Notes: generated by a model from the letters alone, not told the origin. A stretch of 64,000 nucleotides of DNA from Tropicibacter sp. R16_0 (GCF_017743935.1 NZ_JAGHRE010000006.1:186001-250000), one strand, 5' to 3'. Shown: positions 9,395 to 18,667, counted from the stretch's first letter. Translations and numbers: made by a program.

Positions 9395-9465
9395 TTCCAT
9401 GCGATGTGGTCTGGACGGCGCAGGATGCTTGCGCCACCATGACCGGGCCTTTTGAAAGCCCGATC

Positions 9466-10368
9466 ATGCCAATCCGATTCACCCTGCGCCAGCTGGAGTA
9501 TTTTGTCGCTGCCGGAGAATGCGGCAGCATCGCTGCGGCGAGCCAAAAGATGAACGTCTCGCCGCCGTCGATTTCAACCGCGATCTCCCAGCTCGAGTCC
9601 GAGCTTGGTCTGCCGCTTTTTGTTCGAAATCGCGCGCAGGGGCTGAAAATGACAGAGGCAGGGCGCACGTTGGCGGCGCAGGCGCTCAGGGTGCTGACCG
9701 AGGCGACCGAGATGACACGCCTGGCGGGGTCTGTGTCCAGCACCGTGCAGGGGCCTTTGCGATTGGGCTGTTTGGTGTCTTTTGCCCAGATTGTGTTGTC
9801 AGGGTTGCGCCGCAGTTTCGAAGAGCAGTTTCCGGCGGTACAAACCTCGCAGATCGAGATGACCCAGACCGAGATCTTTGCGGCGTTGCGCCGGGGCGAG
9901 ATCGACATGGCCGTCACCTATGATCTGAACCTGCCGCCCGACCTGGAATTTCACGCCATCAAGGAACTGCCCCCTTACGTCCTTTTGGCGCCCGAGCATC
10001 CTTTGGCTGACAACGAGAGCCTGACGATACATGATCTGGCGCCCCATCCGATGGTGCTGCTGGATCTGCCGATCAGTTCCGAATATTTCCAATCCTTTTT
10101 CTCGCGCGAGGGGTTGCGCCCGGTGATCAGCGAACGGACGCGGGACATGGCGGTGATGCGCAGTCTGGTTGCCAATGGGTACGGGTTTTCGATCGTCAAC
10201 TCTCGCCCCTTGAACGACACGTCGCCGGATGGAAAACCGCTCAGGTTCATTCCGCTTGTGGGCGAGTTGCGGCACATCGTCATGGGCGTGTTGGGTGTAC
10301 CAGGTGCCACCAGCAGCAGCACCCATGCCGCTTTTGTGGATCATTGTCGCAAGCGATTGGTGGATTAG
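9466..10368 (+). CDS. LysR-type transcriptional regulator
   Basis: 300 residues: N-terminal winged helix-turn-helix (FTLRQLEYFVAAGECGSIAAA, then SPPSISTAISQLESELG) and a C-terminal periplasmic-binding-like effector domain (LRLGCLVSFAQIVLSGL onward). Codirectional with, and 71 bases downstream of, the DUF1028 gene, so probably cotranscribed or from a local promoter. It is the obvious candidate regulator of the monooxygenase/Rieske cluster and may bind the palindrome at 4543-4561. ATG 9466 is chosen because HTH similarity starts at once; ATG 9439 in frame is possible. It is convergent with the DUF2955 gene, 12 bases between stops. Confidence 0.9.
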   Translation: MPIRFTLRQLEYFVAAGECGSIAAASQKMNVSPPSISTAISQLESELGLPLFVRNRAQGLKMTEAGRTLAAQALRVLTEATEMTRLAGSVSSTVQGPLRLGCLVSFAQIVLSGLRRSFEEQFPAVQTSQIEMTQTEIFAALRRGEIDMAVTYDLNLPPDLEFHAIKELPPYVLLAPEHPLADNESLTIHDLAPHPMVLLDLPISSEYFQSFFSREGLRPVISERTRDMAVMRSLVANGYGFSIVNSRPLNDTSPDGKPLRFIPLVGELRHIVMGVLGVPGATSSSTHAAFVDHCRKRLVD

Positions 10369-10380
10369 GTCTGGGTCATC

Positions 10381-11400
10381 TCAGGCGGTTTGGGCTTCTT
10401 GCTGCTTCTTCTCTGGCCAGAACTCATCGACCACCACATAGGCCAGGATCACGAAAATGGCCGCGGTCGCAACTTGGGCGACCCGGACAAGGCTTTTGAC
10501 ATCAGCGTCGTCTGAATAGGGGGCAATGGTTCCGCCATAGACCACAAGCGCTGTGGTGATTGCCGATCCTGCGGCGGCGGCCAAAGGCGTGCCAGATTTT
10601 CCTAGAGTACCCAGTGTCAGGCAGAAAAACAGGCACAGCAGGATGGGCGTCACCAGCACGGGGGCGATCACATTGATCTCGTAACAGATGATGGCCACGG
10701 CAGCGCCCAACAGGTTGGCTGTCAGCATCGCCTTGGCGACGGCCTTGCCCGCTGCTGGCATCGCGGCCAACTGCTGGCTGAGCAATGCAACAAAGAACAG
10801 CACCAACAGCGCTGAAGAGCCTGATAGAAAGAACACCATGGCAAAGGGCACCGTGACCATCGACATTCTGAAGATGCGTCGTGCCGGGTCAAAGTCCGGC
10901 GCAGCCTGCGCTTGTTTCTGGGCGGCCTGCGACGGGGGCGCGGCGGGAATGAGCGTGAACATCAGTGTTGCCACGCAACCGGCAAAAAACAGGTTCAGCG
11001 GGATCCAGATCACCAGAACAAATGCCAGATCCTGAGACTGTAAAAGCAGGTTCGGTATCATCAACGCGCCCATCAATGCGATGACACCGGGCAAGACGCC
11101 TGCTCCGGACACGGACCAGACAAAGGACAATATGATCCCGATGGCCACCAACATCAGAAAGACCACCGAATAGGGGGCAAAAACTGCGGACAGTATGAAA
11201 GAGATCAACATCAAGCCAATCGAGAAAACGAAGAGCTTGCCAAAGGCCGCAAGCGGCAACCCAACCGGGGCTTGCAGGAACAGGGCGGCAAACACCGCCC
11301 CGATGTAAGCCAGCGGCCAATCCAGCAACAACCCCAGTCCAAAGGCCAGCGTCACGCCAAAAGCGAGACGCCGTATCGAGTTACGGTCCTCAGTACGCAT
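10381..11400 (-). CDS. DUF2955 family integral membrane protein (efflux component)
   Basis: 339 residues with about ten hydrophobic segments in two blocks separated by a charged linker (PPSQAAQKQAQAAPDFDPARR, near residue 165), the arrangement of FUSC/AaeB-like DUF2955 proteins. These pair with a HlyD-type membrane-fusion protein to export small aromatic or amphipathic compounds across the inner membrane. The gene overlaps the end of the HlyD gene by 11 bases and is third in a three-gene operon running leftward. Substrate unknown; no regulator is adjacent. Confidence 0.8.
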   Translation of the reverse strand: MRTEDRNSIRRLAFGVTLAFGLGLLLDWPLAYIGAVFAALFLQAPVGLPLAAFGKLFVFSIGLMLISFILSAVFAPYSVVFLMLVAIGIILSFVWSVSGAGVLPGVIALMGALMIPNLLLQSQDLAFVLVIWIPLNLFFAGCVATLMFTLIPAAPPSQAAQKQAQAAPDFDPARRIFRMSMVTVPFAMVFFLSGSSALLVLFFVALLSQQLAAMPAAGKAVAKAMLTANLLGAAVAIICYEINVIAPVLVTPILLCLFFCLTLGTLGKSGTPLAAAAGSAITTALVVYGGTIAPYSDDADVKSLVRVAQVATAAIFVILAYVVVDEFWPEKKQQEAQTA

Positions 11401-12454
11401 AGGTCATGATCGAGACCAGGCGGATATAGGCGCGCCCAACCATGTTCAAAAGGCCGCTATCGCCCAGATACATGATCACGTCGGCCTGGCCGTTCAGTTG
11501 AAACCTCAGATCATCTTCTGTGCTCCCGGCTTCATACCCTGGCAGAACGATCCGAACAGGGAACCGCTCGGGTTCACGCAGGAAGCCCTTGGTGCTTGGG
11601 GCCGATGCCAGATCGCCGGCCACGTCACCCCCACTGACCGAGACCGCTGCGCTGAAGCTTTCGATGACACCGGGAATGACCCGGCCCGGGTGCATATCAA
11701 GCACCACCTCTACGGGCGAGCCAACCGCCGTGCGGCCCAGGTTGTTTTCAGTGAAATAGGCCTCGATCCAGATGTCGGTTGCATCCAGAAAGGTCAGCAG
11801 ATCCTGACCTGAGCGGGCATAGGTGCCCGGTGCAATCAAAAGGTTCGAGACCACACCCAACGCAGGCGCACGCAATTCTGTCCATTCCAGGTCCAATTCA
11901 GCTTGGGCCAAATCGGCCAGGGCGCGTTGGATTTTGGGATTTTCGGTGCCTTCGTTCCCAAGACGTTGCTTGGCCTTTTCCAGGTCGGCTTGGGCGTTCT
12001 CGAAATTGGCCACGGATTCCGCCAGTTGCCCACGGGCATTGTCAGCCTGCGAAATCGGAACCAGGCCTTTTTTCTCTAGGGCAAAGACCCGTTCGCTTTG
12101 AATGCGGATCGTATCTAGATCGCTTTGCGCACGCGCAAGTTTTGCTTGCGCGGCGCTGACTTCGGCGGACGAGGCACCAACGTCTTGCGTCGCGGATTCC
12201 AAGTCGGCCTCGGCCTTGGCTTTCGCGATCTCATACGGCCTGCGATCGATGCGGACCAGGACGTCGCCAGCTTCGACAATCTGGCCGTTCTCGACCAAGA
12301 CCTCGGTTACGGTGCCGGTAACTTGGGGCACGATCTGAGTCGCGATTGCCTTGACCCGTGCATTTCCGGTGAACGGTGTTTGGCGATCAGCTGCCAGATA
12401 CCAGACCAGAAAGATCAAAATGACGGCAAGGGTGCTCCAGATCGTCTTTTTCAT
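11390..12454 (-). CDS. HlyD/EmrA-family membrane fusion protein
   Basis: 354-residue periplasmic adaptor: an N-terminal membrane anchor (residues 7-22, LAVILIFLVWYLA), a lipoyl half-motif IVPQVTGTVTEVLVENGQ, a long alpha-helical hairpin rich in A, E, Q and K (about 80-175), a second lipoyl half and beta-barrel (IWIEAYFTENNLG). It links an inner-membrane pump to an outer-membrane channel. Start and stop overlap neighbours (ATGA with the permease upstream, 11 bases with DUF2955 downstream), so the trio is one transcriptional unit. No TolC gene is adjacent; the TolC-like gene at 53.6 kb belongs to another system. Confidence 0.88.
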   Translation of the reverse strand: MKKTIWSTLAVILIFLVWYLAADRQTPFTGNARVKAIATQIVPQVTGTVTEVLVENGQIVEAGDVLVRIDRRPYEIAKAKAEADLESATQDVGASSAEVSAAQAKLARAQSDLDTIRIQSERVFALEKKGLVPISQADNARGQLAESVANFENAQADLEKAKQRLGNEGTENPKIQRALADLAQAELDLEWTELRAPALGVVSNLLIAPGTYARSGQDLLTFLDATDIWIEAYFTENNLGRTAVGSPVEVVLDMHPGRVIPGVIESFSAAVSVSGGDVAGDLASAPSTKGFLREPERFPVRIVLPGYEAGSTEDDLRFQLNGQADVIMYLGDSGLLNMVGRAYIRLVSIMTYAY

Positions 12455-13527
12455 TCTGTGACCCCTTCTTCGGCTCCCTCGGGTGCGGGTGCTTCGATCC
12501 AGACTTTGAACAGTTCATAGAAAACGGCAAAGAGCACCGGTCCCATGAAGACGCCAACCAGGCCATAGGCCATCATACCGCCCAGAACACCGATCAGGAT
12601 GACCAGCATCGGGGTTTCCAAGCCCTTGGAGATAAAGACAGGCCGCAGGAAGCTGTCCATGATCATTGCGGGAATGGCCAGTACGGTAAAGATCAGCGCC
12701 GATCCGCCTGACATCGAGCTCCACGCGTAGATGATCAGCGGCAAAAGGACGAGGCCGGGCCCGATCTGGATGATCGACAAGATCAAGCAGATAAAGGCCA
12801 ACGTTGCAGCAGAACCGATCCCGAATACTGTCAGGAGAACCCAAATGACAAAGGCCTGAATGGCCGCAACGCCAATCACCCCTTTGGTCACATTGCGAAT
12901 GGTCGCACCTGCCAGGGTCACGAATTCTCCGCCGCGGGGGGCAAAAATGCGGTTGGCGAAGCGCTGCAAGCCTTGCACCACCTGCGGGCCGGGGCCAAAC
13001 AGGGCACCCATTATGATCACGGACAGGGCCAAGGCCAAAAGCCCGATGCCGATACCCAGAACCTTGCTGAAGAGGGTTTTGGTGACGTCCAGGATTTGGG
13101 GTCCGTATTTTGCCATCGCCGCATCAAGGTTGCGTTCGAAAAGTGACCAGACGTCTGCCAGCTTGCCTCCAACCACAGGCAGATCTTTTAGCCCCTCAGG
13201 TGCGGGGGGGATCTTGAGCTGACCGCTTGCGGCCTGTTCGGAGAATTCGGAACCAAGTTCAGCCGCGCCGGACACGGCGGTTGCCACGGGACCCAGTGTC
13301 AGCCCCAGACCGACCAGAACCAAAAGTGTCGATGCCAGCCCCTTGCGGCCGCCCAGTTTGGACTGCAACCAGTCAAAGGCCGGATAGAGCGCCACGCACA
13401 AAATGGCGGCCCAGATAACGACACTGGCCAAAGGTGCGACCATGACAAGGGCGCTGTAAAGGAATAACCCAAGAAACAATAAGCGTATTGCGAGATCGAT
13501 GATCTTTGCGTCCTGCGTCTTTTCCAT
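12451..13527 (-). CDS. AI-2E family transporter (PerM/YdiK-type permease)
   Basis: 358 residues with eight predicted membrane segments, including the conserved C-terminal block with LILSIIQIGPGLVLLPLIIYAW and VLIGVLGGMMAYGLVGVFMGP. The family name comes from the proposed AI-2 exporter TqsA, but most members have no proven substrate and several act as ion/H+ antiporters. It is the first gene of a leftward operon with HlyD and DUF2955, overlapping the HlyD start by 4 bases. That linkage suggests that all three contribute to export of one kind of compound, which is inference. Confidence 0.88.
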   Translation of the reverse strand: MEKTQDAKIIDLAIRLLFLGLFLYSALVMVAPLASVVIWAAILCVALYPAFDWLQSKLGGRKGLASTLLVLVGLGLTLGPVATAVSGAAELGSEFSEQAASGQLKIPPAPEGLKDLPVVGGKLADVWSLFERNLDAAMAKYGPQILDVTKTLFSKVLGIGIGLLALALSVIIMGALFGPGPQVVQGLQRFANRIFAPRGGEFVTLAGATIRNVTKGVIGVAAIQAFVIWVLLTVFGIGSAATLAFICLILSIIQIGPGLVLLPLIIYAWSSMSGGSALIFTVLAIPAMIMDSFLRPVFISKGLETPMLVILIGVLGGMMAYGLVGVFMGPVLFAVFYELFKVWIEAPAPEGAEEGVTE

Positions 13528-13616
13528 TCCATCACTCCATGATGTTTGTTTTTCAGATGGTACACTCAGAAATCATCATATGAACATATGTTTTGGCGTT
13601 TTGGCGCCAGCCTTTG

Positions 13617-13952
13617 TCACGCGTCCCCGCTGTCACCCTTGTCGTCGGACTGCTTCAGAATCGTGTTGGCGATGGTTGTTGCAGCAGCAACAAAGATCCC
13701 CAAGCCGACCAGGATATAGAACATGGTGAAGATCTTGCCCGCCGCCGTTTCGGGCGAGAAATCTCCGAACCCTACGGTCGATATGGTCACGACCGAGAAA
13801 TAGATGGAGTCGAGCCAGCTCCAGCCCTCGACAAGGCGGTAAAACACGGAGGCCCACAAGATCATGCCGAAGGTGATCACCAGGATAGCTTTCACGCGCC
13901 CATCTCTGAACGCCACATTGATCCCACGAAAAATACTTTTGAGCGCACCCAT
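13617..13952 (-). CDS. Small two-TM potassium channel protein
   Basis: 111 residues: TM1 about 22-38 (AILVITFGMILWASVFY), pore helix and selectivity filter TVGFGD at residues 59-64, TM2 about 74-96. This is the minimal KcsA-type ion channel (Ion_trans_2) without an RCK domain, so it would form a homotetramer in the inner membrane. ATG 13952 with GGGGACAG upstream is preferred to the more distant in-frame ATG at 14036. It is codirectional with the AI-2E/HlyD/DUF2955 operon, 89 bases upstream of it, but a shared transcript is uncertain. Confidence 0.83.
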   Translation of the reverse strand: MGALKSIFRGINVAFRDGRVKAILVITFGMILWASVFYRLVEGWSWLDSIYFSVVTISTVGFGDFSPETAAGKIFTMFYILVGLGIFVAAATTIANTILKQSDDKGDSGDA

Positions 13953-14222
13953 GAATATTCTGTCCCCGTTCGACGCATTTGTTTTTGCCTCGGCACTGCG
14001 TGTTCGACACACGGCAGCCGAGGTAAGGCCTTGCATTGGAGAGAGTTTCGCCAGTTAAGCGTGGGTTTGGTGCGTTGTCAAACTCTGGGTTGAATGGGCG
14101 ATTATGCAGGTCCCGACCGCAAAGACGGACGAGGAAGATCTGATAGCCTTGAATTTGGCATTGGCGACATTGCAATCGCAGTGTTAACAGACCGGTGTTA
14201 GTCAATTTCGGAGAGTTTTCGC

Positions 14223-15206
14223 GTGGCCCATATTTTGGTGACTGGAGGCGCAGGTTATATTGGTTCTCATGCCTGCAAAGCGCTGGATCGTGCGGGCTAC
14301 GTTCCCGTTACCTATGACAATTTGGTCACCGGCTGGCAGGATGCGGTCAAGTTCGGCCCGTTCGAGCAGGGTGATCTGAACGATCGCTCGCGACTGGATG
14401 AGGTGTTTGCCAAATACCAACCCGCGGCAGTGATGCATTTCGCGGCTCTCAGTCAGGTCGGCGAAGCGATGAGCCAGCCGGGCCGGTATTGGGCGAACAA
14501 CGTTGGTGGGTCTTTGACCTTGATCGAGGCGGCGGTGGCCGCCGGGTGCCTGGACTTTGTCTTCTCTTCAACTTGCGCGACCTATGGTGAACACGACAAC
14601 GTCGTGCTGGACGAGAACACAACCCAATTGCCACTGAACGCCTATGGTGCTTCGAAACGCGGCGTTGAAGACATCCTGCGCGATTTCGAAATGGCGTATG
14701 GGCTGCGCTCTGTCATTTTCCGCTATTTCAATGTTGCTGGCGCGGACCCCGAAGCTGAGGTGGGTGAGTTTCATCAACCCGAAACTCATCTTGTGCCGCT
14801 GATGTTGGATGCAATCGATGGCAAGCGTGACGCGCTGACCGTGTTTGGAACGGACTACGATACGCCGGACGGGACATGCATTCGCGACTATGTTCATGTC
14901 TGCGATCTGGTGGATGCTCATGTTCTGGGCCTGAAGTGGCTGGAAGAGGGCAAGGGCAGCGAAGTGTTTAACCTGGGCACTGGCACCGGGTTCTCCGTGA
15001 TGGAGGTGATCGAACAAAGCCGTACCGTCACCAATCGTGAGGTGCCCTATTCGATTGGCCCGCGTCGGGCTGGCGACTGCACCAAGCTGGTCTCGGGGAG
15101 CAACCGCGCCACAACCGAGTTGGGCTGGACGCCGACACGGTCGACCATGCAGCAAATGATTGCGGATGCATGGCGTTGGCACCAGACCGGACACTATGAT
15201 CGGTAA
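14223..15206 (+). CDS. galE: UDP-glucose 4-epimerase
   Basis: Interconverts UDP-glucose and UDP-galactose with bound NAD+, in the cytosol, supplying galactosyl units for surface polysaccharide. 327 residues: NAD-binding VTGGAGYIGSHAC at 6-18, a serine-containing FSSTCATYG loop, and catalytic Tyr141/Lys145 in YGASK (short-chain dehydrogenase YxxxK). The start is GTG 14223, directly before AHILVTGG. Length is typical. A phosphomannose enzyme gene follows 76 bases on in the same direction, so the two probably serve envelope or exopolysaccharide precursor supply together. Confidence 0.93.
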   Translation: MAHILVTGGAGYIGSHACKALDRAGYVPVTYDNLVTGWQDAVKFGPFEQGDLNDRSRLDEVFAKYQPAAVMHFAALSQVGEAMSQPGRYWANNVGGSLTLIEAAVAAGCLDFVFSSTCATYGEHDNVVLDENTTQLPLNAYGASKRGVEDILRDFEMAYGLRSVIFRYFNVAGADPEAEVGEFHQPETHLVPLMLDAIDGKRDALTVFGTDYDTPDGTCIRDYVHVCDLVDAHVLGLKWLEEGKGSEVFNLGTGTGFSVMEVIEQSRTVTNREVPYSIGPRRAGDCTKLVSGSNRATTELGWTPTRSTMQQMIADAWRWHQTGHYDR

Positions 15207-15282
15207 GGTCAGGTCACGTGTTGTGAAGCCAAGGTCCGACCGATAAGAAGGTGTTTAGAACAATCAGAGGTCATAGATCCGC

Positions 15283-16728
15283 ATGAGTGCCATTGATTTC
15301 AGTGACAAAATCACTCCGGTCATTCTGTGCGGGGGGTCTGGAACACGGCTGTGGCCTTTGTCGCGCAAAAGCTATCCCAAACAATTTGCCAACCTGATCG
15401 GCGACCGGTCGCTGTTTCAGGGCACGGCAGAGCGGATGAGCGGCGAGAATTTCAACGCACCCATCGTTCTTACAAACTCGGATTTTCGGTTCATTGTCAC
15501 CGAACAGCTGATGGAGATCGGGATCGATCCCGGTGCCATCCTGCTGGAGCCTGAGGGGCGCAACACCGCACCGGCGATCCTGGCCGCGGCGCTTTGGATG
15601 CAGAAACAGGACCAGGGGGGATTGATGCTCGTCGCGCCATCGGATCATGCCATCCCGGACAACGAAGCCTTTCGTGCCATGGTGGCGCGCGGGGCCGAGG
15701 CGGCGCGCGACGGGCAGTTGATCACCTTTGGCGTGGTGCCGGACCGGGCCGAGACGGGCTATGGCTATCTGGAGCTATCGCGCAAGCCGGATGAAGGCGA
15801 GGATGGGTTCATCCCGCTCAGCAAGTTCGTGGAAAAGCCCGATGCAGACAACGCGGCGCGCATGTTGGCCTCGGGCCAGTATCTATGGAACGCGGGCCTT
15901 TTCCTGTTTGCACCAGAAACCATCATCGTGGCCTTTGAACAGCACATGCCCGATATGGTGGACTATGTCCGACAGTCGCTTGACGAGGGCAAGACCGATT
16001 TGGGCTTTTTCCGGTTGGCGGGGGAGCCTTGGCAGAATCTCGAGGATATCTCGATCGATTATGCGGTGATGGAAAAGGCCGACAATATCGGCGCCGTACC
16101 GTTCAACCACGGTTGGTCCGATCTGGGCGGCTGGGACGCAGTTTGGCGCGAGATGGAGCAAGCCGAGGGCGGCGTGGCCTTGTCGGGGGCAGCAACGGCG
16201 ATCGACTGCGAAAACACCATGCTCAGGTCCGAAGACAGCAGCATCGAGGTTGTAGGCATCGGGCTCAAGGATATCGTGACCGTTGCCATGGCCGATGCGG
16301 TTCTCGTGGCGGATGCCAACCGCGCACAAGACGTGAAAAAGGCGGTGACCGCACTTAAGAGAAAAGAGGCCAAACAGGCTGAGTTGTTCCGCAAGGACCA
16401 TCGCCCCTGGGGCTGGTTTGAAAGCCTGGTGATTGGCGAGCGGTTTCAGGTCAAGCGTATCATGGTGCACCCGGGTGCCGCGCTCAGCCTGCAAAGCCAT
16501 CACCACCGTTCCGAACATTGGATCGTGGTCGAAGGCACAGCCAAGGTAACCGTCGATGATACGGTCACGCTGGTGTCCGAGAACCAGTCGATCTATGTGC
16601 CTTTGGGGGCCGTGCACCGAATGGAAAACCCGGGCAAGGTGCCCATGGTGCTGATCGAGATCCAAACCGGGTCCTACCTGGGTGAGGATGACATCATCCG
16701 GTACGAGGACGTCTACGCTCGCGACTAG
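15283..16728 (+). CDS. manC: Bifunctional mannose-1-phosphate guanylyltransferase / mannose-6-phosphate isomerase
   Basis: Makes GDP-mannose from mannose-1-phosphate and GTP, and carries the isomerase cupin domain that interconverts fructose-6-P and mannose-6-P. 481 residues: nucleotidyltransferase signature ILCGGSGTRLWPLSRKSYPK at 14-33, FVEKP metal/sugar-phosphate motif, and a C-terminal type II PMI cupin with QSHHHRSEHWIVVEGTAKV. Downstream of galE in the same direction. GDP-mannose feeds mannose, fucose or rhamnose-type sugars in LPS or exopolysaccharide; no glycosyltransferase lies in this window. Confidence 0.93.
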   Translation: MSAIDFSDKITPVILCGGSGTRLWPLSRKSYPKQFANLIGDRSLFQGTAERMSGENFNAPIVLTNSDFRFIVTEQLMEIGIDPGAILLEPEGRNTAPAILAAALWMQKQDQGGLMLVAPSDHAIPDNEAFRAMVARGAEAARDGQLITFGVVPDRAETGYGYLELSRKPDEGEDGFIPLSKFVEKPDADNAARMLASGQYLWNAGLFLFAPETIIVAFEQHMPDMVDYVRQSLDEGKTDLGFFRLAGEPWQNLEDISIDYAVMEKADNIGAVPFNHGWSDLGGWDAVWREMEQAEGGVALSGAATAIDCENTMLRSEDSSIEVVGIGLKDIVTVAMADAVLVADANRAQDVKKAVTALKRKEAKQAELFRKDHRPWGWFESLVIGERFQVKRIMVHPGAALSLQSHHHRSEHWIVVEGTAKVTVDDTVTLVSENQSIYVPLGAVHRMENPGKVPMVLIEIQTGSYLGEDDIIRYEDVYARD

Positions 16729-16824
16729 TTAGCAAGTTAAGCTTGACGGTTGCAAAATTGGTGACGACCTTGCGCTATCTGCGCGTGCCTTGTGGCGCGC
16801 GCTTGGCATCGTGGAGACACCATC

Positions 16825-18480
16825 ATGAGCCGTAAGGCCAAGAACATCCTGTTCATCATGTTCGACCAGCTGCGGTATGACTACCTCAGTTGTGCGGGAC
16901 ACCCGACCCTTGAAACCCCGCATCTGGACGCGCTGGCCGCCAAGGGCGTGCGGTTTTCGCATTGCTATGTGCAGTCGCCTATTTGCGGTGCTTCGCGGAT
17001 GAGCTTTTACACCGGGCGGTATGTGCACAGCCACGGCGCAGCCTGGAACAACTTTCCGCTCAAGGTGGGTGAGGTTACCTTGGGCGATCACCTGCGCGCG
17101 CGCGGCATGGACAGCTGGCTGATCGGCAAGACACATATGAGCGTGGATCAAGAGGGTATGGATCGCCTTGGTATCTCGCGCGATGGGATCATTGGTGCGC
17201 GGGTGGCTGAATGCGGGTTCGATGTGTTCCTGCGCGATGACGGGCTGTGGGGTGAAGGGCCTGCCGGGTTCTACGACAAGAAGCGTTCGCCATATAACGA
17301 ATACCTCAAAGGGCAGGGATACGAGGCTGAAAACCCGTGGCAGCATAATGCCAATGCAGGTGTCGATGAGGATGGCAATGTCGCCTCAGGCTGGTTCATG
17401 CGCCATGCCGACAAGGCGGCCAACATCCGCGAGGAAGACAGTGAAACGCCTTGGCTGACCTCTCAAGCCATGGAGTTCATCAAAGCGCAGGATTCGGCAG
17501 GATCAGGCCCCTGGATGTGCCACCTGTCCTATATCAAACCGCATTGGCCATACATCGTTCCGGCACCCTATCACGACATGTACGGCGCCAATCAGGTCTT
17601 GCCGGTTGTCCGGTCTGAGGCCGAGTTGGAGGACACGCACCCGGTTTACGAGCAGTTCATGCAAAACGAGGTTGGGCAGACATTCAGCAAGCCTGGCGTA
17701 AGAGAAAAGGTAATCCCGGCCTATATGGGGCTGATCAAGCAAGCCGACGATCAGATGGGACGCCTGTTCAAATGGCTGGAAGAGACCGGGCATATGGACG
17801 ACACCATGATCGTCGTGACCTCGGACCATGGCGACTATCTGGGTGATCATTGGTTGGGCGAAAAGGACCTGTTCCATGATCCTTCGGTTCGGGTGCCGCT
17901 GATCGTATATGATCCTTCCGAACAGGCTGACGCAACGCGTGGCACGGTTTGCGACGCACTTGTTGAAAGCATCGATTTGGCGGCGACCTTTGTTGATCTG
18001 GCGGGTGGGGACGTGCCTGATCATGTGCTAGAAGGGTATTCTCTGCTGCCATTCCTGCGTGGTCAGTCGCCAGACAAGTGGCGCGACTTTGCGGTGAGCG
18101 AATACGACTATTCGGCGACGCCCGAAGCGGCAGCGCTGGATCTTGATCCGAAACAGGCAAGGTTGTTCATGCTCGCGGATCGTGAGTGGAAGTTCGTCTT
18201 TGCCGACGGTGGCTTCCGACCGCTTCTGTTCGATCTGAAGAACGATCCGGACGAACTGAACGATTTGGGGGCTGACCCGGATTACGCTGAAGTCGTTGGG
18301 ATGTTCATGGACCGCCTGTCCGAATGGGCTCGCCGCCCGTCGCAACGCACGACCGTCAGTTCGGAGTATCTGAAAGGCAAGCGTACGGGATCGTCATCGT
18401 CGGTTGGGATCTTCATCGGTGTCTATGACGAGCGGGAGCTGCCGCCCGAAGTCGTCGAGAAGACGATCACCTACAAATAG
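16825..18480 (+). CDS. Sulfatase-family hydrolase with CxAxR formylglycine motif
   Basis: Alkaline-phosphatase-superfamily ester hydrolase of the formylglycine class. 551 residues. The metal-binding N-terminal motif is FIMFDQLRYD (Asp-Gln rather than the Asp-Asp of classical arylsulfatases, as in phosphonate monoester hydrolases and choline sulfatases). The residue to be converted to formylglycine is Cys54 in ICGASRMSFYTGRY; alanine replaces the usual proline, a form accepted by some maturases. Further metal ligands Asp334/His335 in TSDHGDYLGDH. No signal peptide, so cytosolic. ATG 16825 has GGAG upstream. A terminator follows, then a DeoR gene. Substrate unresolved: sulfate ester versus phospho-diester or phosphonate ester. 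Confidence 0.85.
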   Translation: MSRKAKNILFIMFDQLRYDYLSCAGHPTLETPHLDALAAKGVRFSHCYVQSPICGASRMSFYTGRYVHSHGAAWNNFPLKVGEVTLGDHLRARGMDSWLIGKTHMSVDQEGMDRLGISRDGIIGARVAECGFDVFLRDDGLWGEGPAGFYDKKRSPYNEYLKGQGYEAENPWQHNANAGVDEDGNVASGWFMRHADKAANIREEDSETPWLTSQAMEFIKAQDSAGSGPWMCHLSYIKPHWPYIVPAPYHDMYGANQVLPVVRSEAELEDTHPVYEQFMQNEVGQTFSKPGVREKVIPAYMGLIKQADDQMGRLFKWLEETGHMDDTMIVVTSDHGDYLGDHWLGEKDLFHDPSVRVPLIVYDPSEQADATRGTVCDALVESIDLAATFVDLAGGDVPDHVLEGYSLLPFLRGQSPDKWRDFAVSEYDYSATPEAAALDLDPKQARLFMLADREWKFVFADGGFRPLLFDLKNDPDELNDLGADPDYAEVVGMFMDRLSEWARRPSQRTTVSSEYLKGKRTGSSSSVGIFIGVYDERELPPEVVEKTITYK

Positions 18481-18506
18481 GCTGCACTGGTCCGTGCGCG
18501 AACGAA

Positions 18507-18536
18507 AGCCCGCCCATCTGACGGCGGGTTTTTTTG
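18507..18536 (+). terminator. Intrinsic terminator after sulfatase gene
   Basis: CCCGCC (18509-18514) pairs with GGCGGG (18523-18528) across an 8-base loop and is followed by seven T residues at 18529-18535. It isolates the sulfatase transcript from deoR. Confidence 0.88.
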
Positions 18537-18554
18537 TGCATTAGATTCGCCGGA

Positions 18555-18571
18555 TGTGGGGAAAATCCACA
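18555..18571. promoter_or_regulatory. TGTGG-N7-CCACA dyad, candidate DeoR operator
   Basis: Inverted repeat about 97 bases before the first deoR start. The right arm reads TCCACA, the same hexamer found three times in front of the second deoR gene at 30360-30385, which supports a shared operator word for the two sister regulators. Binding itself is inferred. Confidence 0.5.
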
Positions 18572-18667
18572 CGAAGACCCTTGGATTTCCCTGCAAAACC
18601 GGCGTCATAAAAAATTCATATGGATTTTTATGGCTTTTCGAATGGTTTTGTGTGTTTCATTGCCGTC

